Assembly: GCF_004217145.1 (NCBI RefSeq)
Contig: NZ_SHKR01000011.1
Location: forward strand, 1,736,001-1,800,000
Source of the DNA: Kribbella rubisoli
GTDB taxonomy: Bacteria > Actinomycetota > Actinomycetes > Propionibacteriales > Kribbellaceae
Reading direction: 5' to 3'
Length of the DNA: 64,000 nucleotides
Position 1 is the stretch's first letter; every line of letters starts with the position of its first letter. A program made the position numbers and the translations under genes. The notes under the pieces are model-generated. The model saw only the letters and a list, made by a program, of their open reading frames with translations, did no database searches and was not told the origin of the DNA. Shown here piece by piece: positions 27,200 through 35,757 of the stretch.

Positions 27200-29316
27200 G
27201 TACGGCGTACCGCGAGCCCGTCGACCTGGTAGATCTGCCCGGACGTCCGCGTGGTCAGCAGGACCGACCCGGTCAGGAAGGTCGCCGGCACCGGCAGCGG
27301 GATGATCGCCTGGTACTCGGTCGTGGCCTTGTACAGGTTCACGGCGCCGACGTACTTGCCGTTGTAGTAGACGTTCAGTCCGCCGCAGGTCGCGCACTTC
27401 GTCGCGATCAGGAACAGTCGCTTGGCCTGGACGCTGCGCGAGACCGAGATGCCCTTCGCGGAGGTCGCGGTCGCGGTGCCCAGGTAGTACGCGCGGTTGG
27501 AGGCCCGGACCCATCCCTTGGCGGCGCCCATCAGGCGGTCGTCGGAGGGCCGGGAGAAGCACTTGTCGGCAGTCCAGCCCGAGAGGTTGCCGGCGACGTC
27601 ACGTGCCCGGACCGAGACGCAGTACTCGTAGCCCGCCGCTAGACCGATCGCCACCGACGTGGCCGTCGTACCGGACTTGACCGAGGCGTAGGCGCCGAAG
27701 TTCCCCGCTGTCGGCGCGATCCGCCAGCGGACGTCGTACGACGCGACGCCGTTGTCGTCCGAGCCGGCGTACGCGACCGTGGCCGTCGCGGCCTTCGTGA
27801 CGTCGTACGTCGGACCCGTGATCCGCGCGGTCGGCGCAGTCGAGTCGACGGTGAGCCAGCGGTAGGCCTCAGTGCCGCGTCCACCGACCTCGATGCCCCG
27901 AATGCGCAGTACGTGCCGACCTGCCGCGACGCCGGATGCCTTGAACGGCGATGCGGGGCACGGCTCGGTCTTGACCCCGTCGAGCTCACAGGAGACGGAC
28001 AGCGAAGGCAGCCCGGTCGTTTCGTACGGCACCGACAAATTCGGCCCGACGACCGGAGCGGTCGGCGCAATCGTGAGCCGCGGACCCTGCCAGACCGCCG
28101 ACTCGACCGTCTCCCCAGCCGGTGGGACGAACAGCTCCCCGTTCACGTACGGCCGTCCGTCGTTGACCGGCACCTGCTGCAGGGTGCTGCTCCCGGTGTC
28201 GGTCCGGCGCGCGACGAGCAGGAGGTTGAACTTCGCCCAGCTGATCGAGTCCCCGCTCGTACCGTACGGGTACGCCGGTACGGGAGTGCCGCCGGCGACC
28301 GGGATCACGTTCACGGAGGTGTTCTTGAAATAGGCGATCCACAGACCGTCCGGTGAAGCGACCGGGTGCTGGGCCAACTCGGTGCCGGCGTACGTGGTCA
28401 GGACCGCACCGCCCACCGTTGCGCGGACACGTTGAAGCTTTCCCGTCACCTGGTCTTTGACGATCAGGGTCTGGTTGTCGGGCAGCCAGGACGGCGCGGC
28501 CAGGTTGCATCCGACCCGGATCGGCGTACCGCCGGTCGCGCCGATGATCTCGACGCAGGAGGATCCGCTCTGCTCGCGTTCGAAGGCGATCTTGGTGCCG
28601 TCCGGTGACCAGGACTTCACCGTGATCCCGCTCGAGCCGTCGAGGATCTTCACCGGCTGCGCATGCGGGACGACCGCCGAGACCGTCCACAGGCTCGCCT
28701 GCCCCTGCGAGAAGACGACCTGCCGTCCGTCGGCCGACGCCGCGATGGCCTTGTCGACCTGCTGCGTCGGGCCGGAGGTGGCGAGCGGAATGACCTGGGT
28801 CGCCCCTTGGACGGCGATCTGGCCGAGGAACGTACGGCTGACGCCGTCGGTCGTCACGGTGTTCGCGACCGTGATGGCATCGGCCGGCGCGGCGACCGGT
28901 GCGCCCGGCACGGTGTCGGCCGGGCCGGGGGTGCTGGCCGGTCCCTCGCCGTCGGCGTCCACCGCGGCCACGGAGTACGTCGCACCCGGGATCCGCTCGG
29001 TGTCCTGCCAGTTCAGCTTGGTCGGCGGCACCGGGTACGTGGACTCGGTTCCGTTCACGCTGCGGTGGACGACGAAGCCGGTGAGGCCGGTTCCTTGGTC
29101 AGCCGGCAGGGCCCAGGCCACGTCGATACCGGTGAATGTGCCCTTGACCCGCACGCTGGCCGGCACCGAGGGAACAGCCGCAGCCTGTTCACCCGATGCC
29201 ATCGCCGGCGCGGCCACGGTCAGAATCAAAGCCGACAGCGATATCGGCGTGGCCAAACGCAGAAGAACGTTACGCAAAGGAACCCCCAGAGTCAGAATGG
29301 GCGAACCGATGCGCAC
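27196..29316 (-). CDS. Secreted fibronectin type III / beta-propeller-like protein
   Basis: Up to 706 residues. A signal-like segment (LATPISLSALILTVAAPAMASG) precedes a FnIII domain at about 50-140 (PASVRVKGTFTGIDVAWALP). A TolB-like propeller follows at about 150-420, with repeats such as SWSPDGTKIAFERE and HPVASPDGLWIAYFKN. Ig- or FnIII-like modules then include DSTAPTARITGP and GSDDNGVASYDVRWR, and the end contains KCATCGGLNVYYNGKYVGAV. It is probably an extracellular protein of unknown ligand. The start is uncertain: GTG at 29316 lacks a ribosome site, and TTG at 29277 has GGGGG upstream. Its stop overlaps the convergent GH43 gene. Confidence 0.75.
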   Translation of the reverse strand: MRIGSPILTLGVPLRNVLLRLATPISLSALILTVAAPAMASGEQAAAVPSVPASVRVKGTFTGIDVAWALPADQGTGLTGFVVHRSVNGTESTYPVPPTKLNWQDTERIPGATYSVAAVDADGEGPASTPGPADTVPGAPVAAPADAITVANTVTTDGVSRTFLGQIAVQGATQVIPLATSGPTQQVDKAIAASADGRQVVFSQGQASLWTVSAVVPHAQPVKILDGSSGITVKSWSPDGTKIAFEREQSGSSCVEIIGATGGTPIRVGCNLAAPSWLPDNQTLIVKDQVTGKLQRVRATVGGAVLTTYAGTELAQHPVASPDGLWIAYFKNTSVNVIPVAGGTPVPAYPYGTSGDSISWAKFNLLLVARRTDTGSSTLQQVPVNDGRPYVNGELFVPPAGETVESAVWQGPRLTIAPTAPVVGPNLSVPYETTGLPSLSVSCELDGVKTEPCPASPFKASGVAAGRHVLRIRGIEVGGRGTEAYRWLTVDSTAPTARITGPTYDVTKAATATVAYAGSDDNGVASYDVRWRIAPTAGNFGAYASVKSGTTATSVAIGLAAGYEYCVSVRARDVAGNLSGWTADKCFSRPSDDRLMGAAKGWVRASNRAYYLGTATATSAKGISVSRSVQAKRLFLIATKCATCGGLNVYYNGKYVGAVNLYKATTEYQAIIPLPVPATFLTGSVLLTTRTSGQIYQVDGLAVRRT

Positions 29317-29352
29317 CCGCTGTTGTATCGGGCCGGGCGGCCCTGCGTTACA

Positions 29353-30108
29353 TCAGACGAACGTCTTGACGATCGTCCGGCCGTGGATCAGCAGGAAATG
29401 GCCGTCGTTGCGGATCTGTACGACGGTGCCGGCGCGGCGGCTGTCCCATCCCCAGGTCTCGTCGCCGTCGCGGTTGAGCGTGCCGAACCGGCCGCTGCTG
29501 TCGATGTAGGCCCTGGACTCCGGCCACCCGGTCTTGCCGGTGCTCCAGAGGACGGTCTTGCCGTTCTTCAGGAAGACCAGGTTGCCGTTCGCCAGCAGCT
29601 GCAGCGTGTAGACGTGGTTGGTCGAATACATCGTCACGTCACGCCCGAGGCTGTCCGGGGACCGCAGCAGCGCGTTCGGCATGAGGGTGCCGATCACCAT
29701 GTGGCGGTTCCAGACCGCTTTGTTGCGGGTGTTGTAGATCCCGAGGAGACCTGTGTTCGGCAGGACCAGCTTCGCCTGCGGGCTGGCGGCGCCCATCGCC
29801 CAGATCGCCGTCCGGCCGTAGATGACCCGCATCACGCCGTCCGTGCCCATCACGAGCACAGCACCCGGGCGGTAGGTGTTGGACATCCACAGCGGCTGCA
29901 CCGCACCACGCTGCAGCAGCGTCACGTTGCCGTTGCGCTGCATGGTCAGCGTGTACACGCCGCTGGCCGACTTGATGGATTGCAATGCCAACAGCTTCTG
30001 CCCCGGCAACAGCGTGTCCTTCACCGCCGCCTCGGCCGGTGCCGCGACCACAGCCCCGCCCAGCATCGCCCCGACGGCCAACAACCCGGCCAATAACCGA
30101 CGTACCAT
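29353..30108 (-). CDS. Secreted bulb-type lectin domain protein
   Basis: A 251-residue protein with a clear signal peptide (VRRLLAGLLAVGAMLGGAVVAAPAEA). It is built of repeats of the B-lectin fold: YTLTMQRNGNVTLLQRG, AVLVMGTDGVMRVIYG, YTLQLLANGNLVFLKNGKTVLWSTG and TVVQIRNDGHFLLIHG, with the N-G-N-L-V pattern. This mannose-binding fold is widespread in secreted actinobacterial proteins. It lies between the FnIII protein and the ABC importer, all on the same strand, though a palindrome at 30123-30146 separates it from the importer. Glycan binding is inferred. Confidence 0.82.
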   Translation of the reverse strand: MVRRLLAGLLAVGAMLGGAVVAAPAEAAVKDTLLPGQKLLALQSIKSASGVYTLTMQRNGNVTLLQRGAVQPLWMSNTYRPGAVLVMGTDGVMRVIYGRTAIWAMGAASPQAKLVLPNTGLLGIYNTRNKAVWNRHMVIGTLMPNALLRSPDSLGRDVTMYSTNHVYTLQLLANGNLVFLKNGKTVLWSTGKTGWPESRAYIDSSGRFGTLNRDGDETWGWDSRRAGTVVQIRNDGHFLLIHGRTIVKTFV

Positions 30109-30122
30109 TTCGCCTCCCCCTT

Positions 30123-30146
30123 CGTGGAAGGACAGTGTCCTTCACG
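30123..30146. terminator. Palindrome after the ABC importer operon, possible terminator
   Basis: AAGGACA-G-TGTCCTT is a perfect 15-bp palindrome, extended by CGTG and CACG with one unpaired G. It starts eight bases past the permease stop and 15 bases before the lectin gene. As RNA it gives a stem of nine pairs with a five-base loop. No T run follows, so it could instead be an operator for the lectin gene. Confidence 0.4.
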
Positions 30147-30153
30147 CAGGAGG

Positions 30154-30975
30154 TCACCCCTTCAGACCGGATGCGAACCCGCGGATGACGTAGCGCTGCA
30201 GGATCAGGAACAGCAGAAGGATCGGGAGCGCAGCAAGAATCAACCCGGCGGCGACCAGGCCGTAGTTCGACGTGTACTGGTTGACGAAGGCAAACACCCG
30301 CACCGGGACGGTCTCGTGCCCCGAGCCGCCCAAATACAGCAGCGGCGTGAAGAAGTCGTTCCAGATCTGTACGGCGTTCAGGATCAGCACTGTCCCGGTG
30401 ATCGGCCGCAGCAGCGGGAAGATCACGTGCGCGAAGGCCTGCAGATGCGATGCGCCGTCGATCAGCGCGGCGTTCGTGTAGTCCGCCGGGAGCGACCGGA
30501 TGAAACCCGTGTACAGGAAAACCGTGAACGGCAGCTGGATCCCTGTGTAGAAGATGATCATGCCCTGGTACGTCCCGAGCAGACCGGCATTGTCGACGAG
30601 TTGGTACAGCGGGATCATCCCCAGCTGGAACGGCAGGATGATGCCGACCAGGAACAGGATGTAGAGGCTGTAACTCAGACGCGTCGCCGTACGGGCCAGG
30701 AAGTACGCCGCCAGCGAGCCGAACGCGATCAGCAGCACGACGCTGACCACGGTGATCAACGTGCTGTTCAGCAAGGCCGAGCCGAGGTCGGCCGACCGCC
30801 ACGCCTCGCCGAAGCTCCCGACGCTCGGCGGGGACGGCAGCGACAACGGCCGATTCGCGATCTGCTGCGGATCCTTGAACGCGAGCGTCACCAGCACGTA
30901 CACCGGGAACAGGAACCCGATCGCGACCGCGATCATCACCAGCTCCAGCAGGAACGTGCGCGGGCGATACTTCAT
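30154..30975 (-). CDS. Carbohydrate ABC transporter permease (MalG-type)
   Basis: A 273-residue membrane protein with six predicted helices, beginning LLELVMIAVAIGFLFPVYVLVTLAF. The cytoplasmic EAA loop, which docks the ATPase, is near 190 (YTNAALIDGASHLQAFAHVIFPLLRP). The length and C-terminal RYVIRGFASGLKG are typical of MalG/LacG-type permeases. The ATG at 30975 overlaps the stop of the partner permease (ATGA). It would form the channel with that permease. No ATPase gene is present nearby, as is common in actinobacteria where one shared ATPase (MsiK type) energises many importers. Confidence 0.93.
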   Translation of the reverse strand: MKYRPRTFLLELVMIAVAIGFLFPVYVLVTLAFKDPQQIANRPLSLPSPPSVGSFGEAWRSADLGSALLNSTLITVVSVVLLIAFGSLAAYFLARTATRLSYSLYILFLVGIILPFQLGMIPLYQLVDNAGLLGTYQGMIIFYTGIQLPFTVFLYTGFIRSLPADYTNAALIDGASHLQAFAHVIFPLLRPITGTVLILNAVQIWNDFFTPLLYLGGSGHETVPVRVFAFVNQYTSNYGLVAAGLILAALPILLLFLILQRYVIRGFASGLKG

Positions 30976-31850
30976 GCCGCCGTCTCCCTCGACCTCAGGT
31001 ACCCGATCTGCAGGAACGACACGGCCGCGACGAAGATCGCCAGTACCAACGCGACCGCGGTGCTGTAGCCGAACTTCCCGAATACGAACGCCTGCTTGTA
31101 CAACACCGTCGACAGCGTGTCCGTCGCGTACCCGGGCCCGCCGTTCGTCATCGCGATGATCTGGGTGAACAACGTCAGCCCGCCCACCGTCGACAGCATC
31201 ACGTTGATCGTCACGGCCGGCGCGAGCAACGGCCACGTGATGTACCGGAAGCGGGCTACCGTACCGGCGCCGTCGACCATCGCCGACTCGTGCAGCTCGG
31301 CCGGCACGCCTTCGAGCCCGGCCAGGAAGATCACCATCGAGTACCCGGCGCACTGCCAGATCACCGTGAACGCGACCGACCACAACGCCAGCGACGGATT
31401 ACCCAGCCAGTCCTGCCGCAATCCGCCGAGACCGACAGCTCCGAGGGCCGCGTTCAGCCCCGCGTCCGGGGCCGGGTTGTACACGAACTTCCACAGGAAC
31501 GACACCATCACCGGACTCACCACGACCGGTGCGAAGAACACCAGCCGCAACGCCATCCGGCTCTTGATCCCGGTGTGTACGCCGAGCGCCAGCAGCAGCC
31601 CGATCCCGTTCTGTACAACGACGATCGCGACCGTCAGCAGCAACGTGTTGCGCAACGCTCCGAGCGCCTGGCTGTCGTGCGCGAGCTGCTTGAAGTTGTC
31701 GATTCCGACGAAGGTCTTGGCGTTCCCGATCCCGGACCAGTCCGTGAACGCCGATCCCGCACCCGCGATGCTCGGGTACAGGACCACGACGGCGTACACC
31801 AGGATCGCCGGGACGGCGAACCACCACGGCGGGGCAATGCGTACTCTCAT
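30972..31850 (-). CDS. Carbohydrate ABC transporter permease (MalF-type)
   Basis: A 292-residue membrane protein with six helices (WWFAVPAILVYAVVVLYPSIAG, LLLTVAIVVVQNGIGLLLAL, further helices to the end). The EAA loop reads PAELHESAMVDGAGTVARFRYITWPLL near residue 185-210. MGGPG-type signature TNGGPGYATDTLSTVLYKQAF follows. It pairs with the MalG-type subunit and overlaps the binding-protein gene by four bases. The imported sugar cannot be deduced, but GH43 and lectin genes nearby suggest a plant oligosaccharide. Confidence 0.93.
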   Translation of the reverse strand: MRVRIAPPWWFAVPAILVYAVVVLYPSIAGAGSAFTDWSGIGNAKTFVGIDNFKQLAHDSQALGALRNTLLLTVAIVVVQNGIGLLLALGVHTGIKSRMALRLVFFAPVVVSPVMVSFLWKFVYNPAPDAGLNAALGAVGLGGLRQDWLGNPSLALWSVAFTVIWQCAGYSMVIFLAGLEGVPAELHESAMVDGAGTVARFRYITWPLLAPAVTINVMLSTVGGLTLFTQIIAMTNGGPGYATDTLSTVLYKQAFVFGKFGYSTAVALVLAIFVAAVSFLQIGYLRSRETAA

Positions 31851-33139
31851 GCTTTCTTCCGGTAGGCCTCGTCCATCTTCTTCAGGGCAGCGTCGACGGT
31901 CGTCTTGCCGCCGAGCAGCTCCTGGACGACGGCGAAGTGCGTCGGCTGTACTTCGGCGTTCGGCCAGCGCTGGTCCATGAACGGGACAGCCTTGTTCGCC
32001 TTCAGCGCGGGCAGGAACAGCGTCAGCGCCGGGTCGACCTTCGCATCGCCGTACAACGGGACGCAGGAGACGGCCTCGGCCCAGGTGTTCAGGTTCTCCT
32101 GCTGGCCGCAGTAGTCGAGGAACGACTTGGCCTGATCGGTCTTCTTGCTCTTCGCGCTGATGGCGATCCCGACCACCACACCGGCGGGAATCCAGTTGTC
32201 AGCGGCAACATCCGTGGCCGGGAACGGGAACATCGACAGGTCGTCCGGCGTCTGCGACGCGGCCCGGAACGCTCCCAGCACGGCCGACACCTGAACCGCC
32301 ATCGCAGCCTTGCCGGTGGCAACCATCGAGGTCGCCTGCTCGTACGTCGTACCGTTCGGGTTGTCGTTGAAGAAACCCTTCTTCTGCAGCTCGAGGTACT
32401 TGTTCATCGCGTCGACCCAGCCGGAGTCCGCGAACGACGCCTGGCCGGCGAGCATCTTGTCGTCGAAGTCGGGCGTCTTGGCGTAGACCGTGCCCGGGAC
32501 CAGCGCGTACGGGATCAGCTGGGTGATCCACGGCGTCTGCGCGCCGAGCGCGATCGGGACGATGCCCTTCGCCTTGAGCTTCTCGCAGACCGACAGCAGC
32601 TCCGACCAGGTGGTCGGCGGCTCGACGCCCGCGGTCGCGAACGCCTTCTTGTTGTAGATCGCGCCGAGCATGCTCGAGCCGGGCGAGTAGATGTAGGTCT
32701 TGCCGTCGCTCTGGAACGCGCCCTTGAAGCCGTCCGGGATCTTCTGCGTCCAGGACTGGCTGCTGAGGTCGGCGAGCAGGCCGGCCTTGGCCAGCTGCGC
32801 CATCGACATCGCGCTGCCGTTGCCGGGGTACACGACGTGTACGTCGGGGGCGTTGCCGCCGCCGAGCTGGGTCCGGAGCGCGGTCTGCACCTGGTCGGCC
32901 GGCGCGAACGAGAGGTTGAAGTCGAAGCCGGAGTGCGACGACTTGTACGTGTCGAGCAGCTTCCGCAGACCGGCCTCCTGGTCGCCGACGCCGATCACCT
33001 TGAGGGTGCCGCCGGACGACGACGAGCCGCTGCCGCCTCCGCCGCAGGCAGCCAGGGTGCCGACCGCAGTGGCGGCGACAGACGCTCCGCCGATCAGCTG
33101 CAGGAGACGCCGTCGGCTGACGGACTGATCGAGTGCCAT
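31847..33139 (-). CDS. Extracellular solute-binding protein (family 1), sugar ABC importer
   Basis: A 430-residue lipoprotein. The N-terminus has a twin-arginine-like motif SRRRLLQLIGG, a hydrophobic core and the lipobox LAACG (Cys near 32), followed by a Gly/Ser linker. The mature part has the family 1 binding-protein pattern: LDTYKSSHSGFDFNLSFA, VHVVYPGNGSAMSMAQLAKAGLLADLS, YSPGSSMLGAIYNKKAF and FLDYCGQQENLN. CTCAGGAGGACCC precedes the ATG. It leads the importer operon. A dyad at 33179-33203 upstream is the likely control site. The ligand is unknown. Confidence 0.93.
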   Translation of the reverse strand: MALDQSVSRRRLLQLIGGASVAATAVGTLAACGGGGSGSSSSGGTLKVIGVGDQEAGLRKLLDTYKSSHSGFDFNLSFAPADQVQTALRTQLGGGNAPDVHVVYPGNGSAMSMAQLAKAGLLADLSSQSWTQKIPDGFKGAFQSDGKTYIYSPGSSMLGAIYNKKAFATAGVEPPTTWSELLSVCEKLKAKGIVPIALGAQTPWITQLIPYALVPGTVYAKTPDFDDKMLAGQASFADSGWVDAMNKYLELQKKGFFNDNPNGTTYEQATSMVATGKAAMAVQVSAVLGAFRAASQTPDDLSMFPFPATDVAADNWIPAGVVVGIAISAKSKKTDQAKSFLDYCGQQENLNTWAEAVSCVPLYGDAKVDPALTLFLPALKANKAVPFMDQRWPNAEVQPTHFAVVQELLGGKTTVDAALKKMDEAYRKKA

Positions 33140-33178
33140 GGGTCCTCCTGAGCGCCGGAGATACCGGCGAAGAGTGTG

Positions 33179-33203
33179 AAGTAACCGCAGGATCGTGTTA
33201 CTT
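33179..33203. promoter_or_regulatory. Operator-like dyad upstream of the sugar importer
   Basis: AAGTAAC and GTTACTT form perfect seven-base arms around an 11-base spacer, 40 bases upstream of the binding-protein ATG. A 25-bp span fits LacI or GntR dimers. No regulator gene is adjacent, so control probably comes from elsewhere. Confidence 0.5.
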
Positions 33204-33335
33204 TCGTCACCGGGACGCTACGTATGGCCCGGGAGGGTGTCAAGTCCTCGTTGAAAGGATTCAGTCAGGAGCGGTGTGAAAAGGTCTCCGCCGGGGTTTT
33301 GGGCTCGTGCCCGTCTCTCCTGAGAAGATGGCGCC

Positions 33336-33443
33336 GTGCCCGTGACCGCCTCCCCACATCCGGCCGGTACGCCGTACCTCGTACTGCAGCCCGGCGGTCC
33401 CGTCATGTCCACTCGATCGACCAGTGGACCGGTGCAAGCGTGA
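33336..33443 (+). CDS. Possible 35-residue small protein
   Basis: A short frame with a GTG start encodes VPVTASPHPAGTPYLVLQP and continues through GGPV to a TGA that overlaps the GTG of the next gene (GTGA). GC-rich third positions and the overlap are typical of real genes here, but no ribosome site is evident and the peptide matches nothing I know. It may be a leader peptide coupled to the downstream membrane protein. The remaining bases between 33140 and 33335 hold only the dyad at 33179-33203. Confidence 0.25.
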   Translation: MPVTASPHPAGTPYLVLQPGGPVMSTRSTSGPVQA

Positions 33444-34153
33444 GACGAGTCCTCCTGGCCGGCCTCCTGTTGCTGGCTCTGGCCCTTGGCGTCGGCGGTG
33501 GCTACTACACCGGCGACCGCGTCGACACCCCGGAACCAACCGCCTCCGGCACCGCCGGCCCTCTGGGCACAGTGTCGGAGTCCCCGTCACCAACCCCGAC
33601 CGAGCCGCCCCTGCCGGTGAAGACCCCGGTCCCGAGCAACCTCGAGCCCCTCGAACCGGGCTTCGACTACACCCGCCGCAGCTTCACGGTCACCCCACAG
33701 GACCAGCGCTCGGTCCAACTCTCGATCGAGATCCCGGAGGGCTGGAAGCAGACGCGCGACCCGAAGCGGCCGCAAGAGGTGAAGTACCTGGACGACCAGA
33801 AGGAGCGAGGGGTCCGGATCGAGGCGGTCGAGCCGGTCGACACGACTCCTGCGGCCGCGATGGCCCAGCTCATCGTCGACCTGAAGAAGAGCCAGCCGCC
33901 CGAGAACGACGTACAGATCGTGAGCCACACCACGGACACGATCCAGGGCGAGGACGGCGATCCCCGGCCGGTCGCGACGCTGATCTACACCTACATCCCG
34001 GGCGAGACGCTCCGCTACGTGATCGTGCGCTGGATCGCGATCGACGGTCAGTTGACGAATGTCGAGATGAGCATCACCGGTATTCCTGAGGACGCGGCCG
34101 CCCTGGACGAGGTTCTGCAGCGGACTTCGACGTCGGTCCACGAGGTCGGCTGA
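33440..34153 (+). CDS. Membrane-anchored protein, paralogue of the following gene
   Basis: A 237-residue protein starting with a GTG: VRRVLLAGLLLLALALGVGGGYYTG is a signal anchor, followed by a Thr/Pro-rich linker (SPSPTPTEPPLPVKTPVPS). The extracytoplasmic domain (about 75-235) contains SVQLSIEIPEGWKQTRDPK, YLDDQKERGVRIEAVEPVD, and TLIYTYIPGETLRYVIVRW. The same order of motifs occurs in the next gene, so the pair arose by tandem duplication. The domain resembles the ectodomain of the Ser/Thr kinase at 37028. Function unknown; cell-surface lipid- or ligand-binding folds of the LpqN/PsbP kind are possible. Confidence 0.75.
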   Translation: MRRVLLAGLLLLALALGVGGGYYTGDRVDTPEPTASGTAGPLGTVSESPSPTPTEPPLPVKTPVPSNLEPLEPGFDYTRRSFTVTPQDQRSVQLSIEIPEGWKQTRDPKRPQEVKYLDDQKERGVRIEAVEPVDTTPAAAMAQLIVDLKKSQPPENDVQIVSHTTDTIQGEDGDPRPVATLIYTYIPGETLRYVIVRWIAIDGQLTNVEMSITGIPEDAAALDEVLQRTSTSVHEVG

Positions 34154-34187
34154 GCGCTTTCACGGAATTGTTACCTCGGGACATGCA

Positions 34188-34207
34188 ACCTGAGAGTGCA
34201 CTCAGGT
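34188..34207. promoter_or_regulatory. Perfect 20-bp inverted repeat between the two paralogues
   Basis: ACCTGAG and CTCAGGT flank AGTGCA. It lies 34 bases after the first paralogue and 36 bases before the second. It could act as a hairpin that limits read-through or as an operator for the second gene. Confidence 0.4.
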
Positions 34208-34243
34208 GTCTTCTGTTGAGTAGGGAGTGGGGAAGGTGGGGGC

Positions 34244-34960
34244 GTGAAGAGGACGATGTCGCGGCGCGCGCTGCTCGGCGCCGGCCTGCTCACGCTGGCC
34301 GGAGTCGGTGGCGTCGGCGGGTACGGCGTCGGCCTGTTCCTCACCGAAGAGCCCAGCCTGGCCGGTACTGCGGCACCCCTTCCGATGGCAGTCAGTTCTG
34401 GGCCGCCCGCGACACCGACCACACCGGCCCCGCCGCCGAAGAAGATCGTCCCCGACGACACCGAAGCGCTCAACAAGGACGACCTGGAGTACAGGGTCCG
34501 TGAATTCACCGCGACCAGCGTGGTGCGGTCGGATGTCCGCCTCAAGGTGCCGAGGGACTGGGGCTTCACGCAACCCGATCCCCCGAAGATCGGCCGCTAC
34601 ACCGACCCGACCTCCAAGCGCTGGATCCGGATCGAGGCCGGGTTCACCATCCGCCGGCCACCCGCGGAATCGATGGCCCAGAGGCTCACGGACCTCGCCA
34701 CGGTGCCGGCCGCCCAGATGCTGTCGATCAAGTCCCACACCGTGGATCCGGACACCAAGGAAGCAACGCTGGTCTACACCTACGTGCCGGAGAACTCGCT
34801 CCGCTACGTGATCATCCGCTGGGTCGCCAACGGCGAGGGTCTGTGCACGTTCGAGATCGCGGTCACCGGACTGCCGCAGGACCGGGAAGCGATGGAAGAC
34901 ATCCTGGACCACGCGGCCAACTCGGCTACTCGAGACGACTCGCCGATCCGCCCCTCCTAG
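34244..34960 (+). CDS. Membrane-anchored protein, paralogue of the preceding gene
   Basis: A 238-residue protein with a twin-arginine-like start (VKRTMSRRALLGAGLLTLAG), a hydrophobic anchor to about residue 35 and a Thr/Pro linker (PPATPTTPAPPPKK). The outer domain parallels the previous gene: DVRLKVPRDWGFTQPDPPK, KRWIRIEAGFTIRRP, and TLVYTYVPENSLRYVIIRW, ending in a helical segment QDREAMEDILDHAAN. GTG at 34244 follows a purine-rich GGAAGGTGGGGGC. Its stop overlaps the convergent ArsR gene by four bases. Function unknown. Confidence 0.76.
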   Translation: MKRTMSRRALLGAGLLTLAGVGGVGGYGVGLFLTEEPSLAGTAAPLPMAVSSGPPATPTTPAPPPKKIVPDDTEALNKDDLEYRVREFTATSVVRSDVRLKVPRDWGFTQPDPPKIGRYTDPTSKRWIRIEAGFTIRRPPAESMAQRLTDLATVPAAQMLSIKSHTVDPDTKEATLVYTYVPENSLRYVIIRWVANGEGLCTFEIAVTGLPQDREAMEDILDHAANSATRDDSPIRPS

Positions 34961-35700
34961 CCTCCGAGCAGGCCGGCCAGGGACTGGTGGCCGGCGTTGG
35001 TGAGGTCTACGGCTCGTTGGTTGGGGCGGCGGTGGAGCCAGTTGTTGGCCAGGAAGCTGTTGACGATGGATGCTCCTAGTTGGCCCGACAGGTGGTGGCG
35101 TTGTTCGCTCCAGTCGACGCAGAATCTTAGGAGTTGGCGGCGGGACGGCTGGTCGTCGAGGTCGACGCCGAGTTCGCCGAATACCTTGGTGGCGTTGGGA
35201 CCCAAGGCATACGGGCCGTCCGGGAGTTGTGCGGCCAGTGGGTCGTCCGGGCGGCGGTCTGCGCCGGTGCCGCCGTCGGTGCGGGTCAGGGCTTCCCGGC
35301 GTACCAGACCGTCCAGCAGGGCGACACCGAGGCGGCCGGCCAAGTGGTCGTAGCAGGTGCGGGCTTCACGGAGTGCTGCAGCGCGGGTGCTCTGGCGGAG
35401 CGACTTGATCGGCTGGGGTTTGGCCAGGCGAGCCAGGGCTTCTATGGCCGCGGCCACCTCCGGTCCGGACAGCTTGTAGTACCTGTGTCTCCCGGACTGC
35501 TCGACCGCGACCATTCCGCCGTCCAGCAGTTTGCGCAGGTGGCCGCTGACGGTCTGCGGTGACACACCGGCCTCTGAAGCCAGCAAGGAAGCAGGCAGGG
35601 CGCGGCCGTCCGCCAACGCCATCAGGACCTTCGCCCGCGCAGGCTCGGCCATCAGGCCGGCGGCGCGAGCCACATCGGCATCTCCGCTCATGTGCTCCAT
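34957..35700 (-). CDS. ArsR-family transcriptional regulator with C-terminal extension
   Basis: A 247-residue protein. Residues 8-95 are an ArsR winged helix: VARAAGLMAEPARAKVLMALADG, ASLLASEAGVSPQTVSGHLRKLLDGGMVAVEQSGRHRYYKL. The next 150 residues form a domain seen in larger ArsR/SmtB relatives, with RTCYDHLAGRLGVALLDGLV and RQLLRFCVDWSEQRHHLSGQLG. I see no obvious metal-binding cysteine cluster, so it may sense an organic ligand. I start at the ATG at 35700. The gene is divergent from an MFS exporter with a palindrome between them. It should repress the exporter and itself. Confidence 0.88.
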   Translation of the reverse strand: MEHMSGDADVARAAGLMAEPARAKVLMALADGRALPASLLASEAGVSPQTVSGHLRKLLDGGMVAVEQSGRHRYYKLSGPEVAAAIEALARLAKPQPIKSLRQSTRAAALREARTCYDHLAGRLGVALLDGLVRREALTRTDGGTGADRRPDDPLAAQLPDGPYALGPNATKVFGELGVDLDDQPSRRQLLRFCVDWSEQRHHLSGQLGASIVNSFLANNWLHRRPNQRAVDLTNAGHQSLAGLLGG

Positions 35701-35712
35701 GCTCACACCGTC

Positions 35713-35736
35713 ACACTTCGGCGCAACCCGAAGTGT
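35713..35736. promoter_or_regulatory. ArsR operator
   Basis: ACACTTCGG and CCGAAGTGT are perfect nine-base arms around the spacer CGCAAC. The 24-bp site lies 13 bases from the ArsR start and 21 bases from the MFS start, so one bound dimer would cover both promoters. Confidence 0.75.
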
Positions 35737-35757
35737 TTCGGTGGGAGCTTGGGAAGC

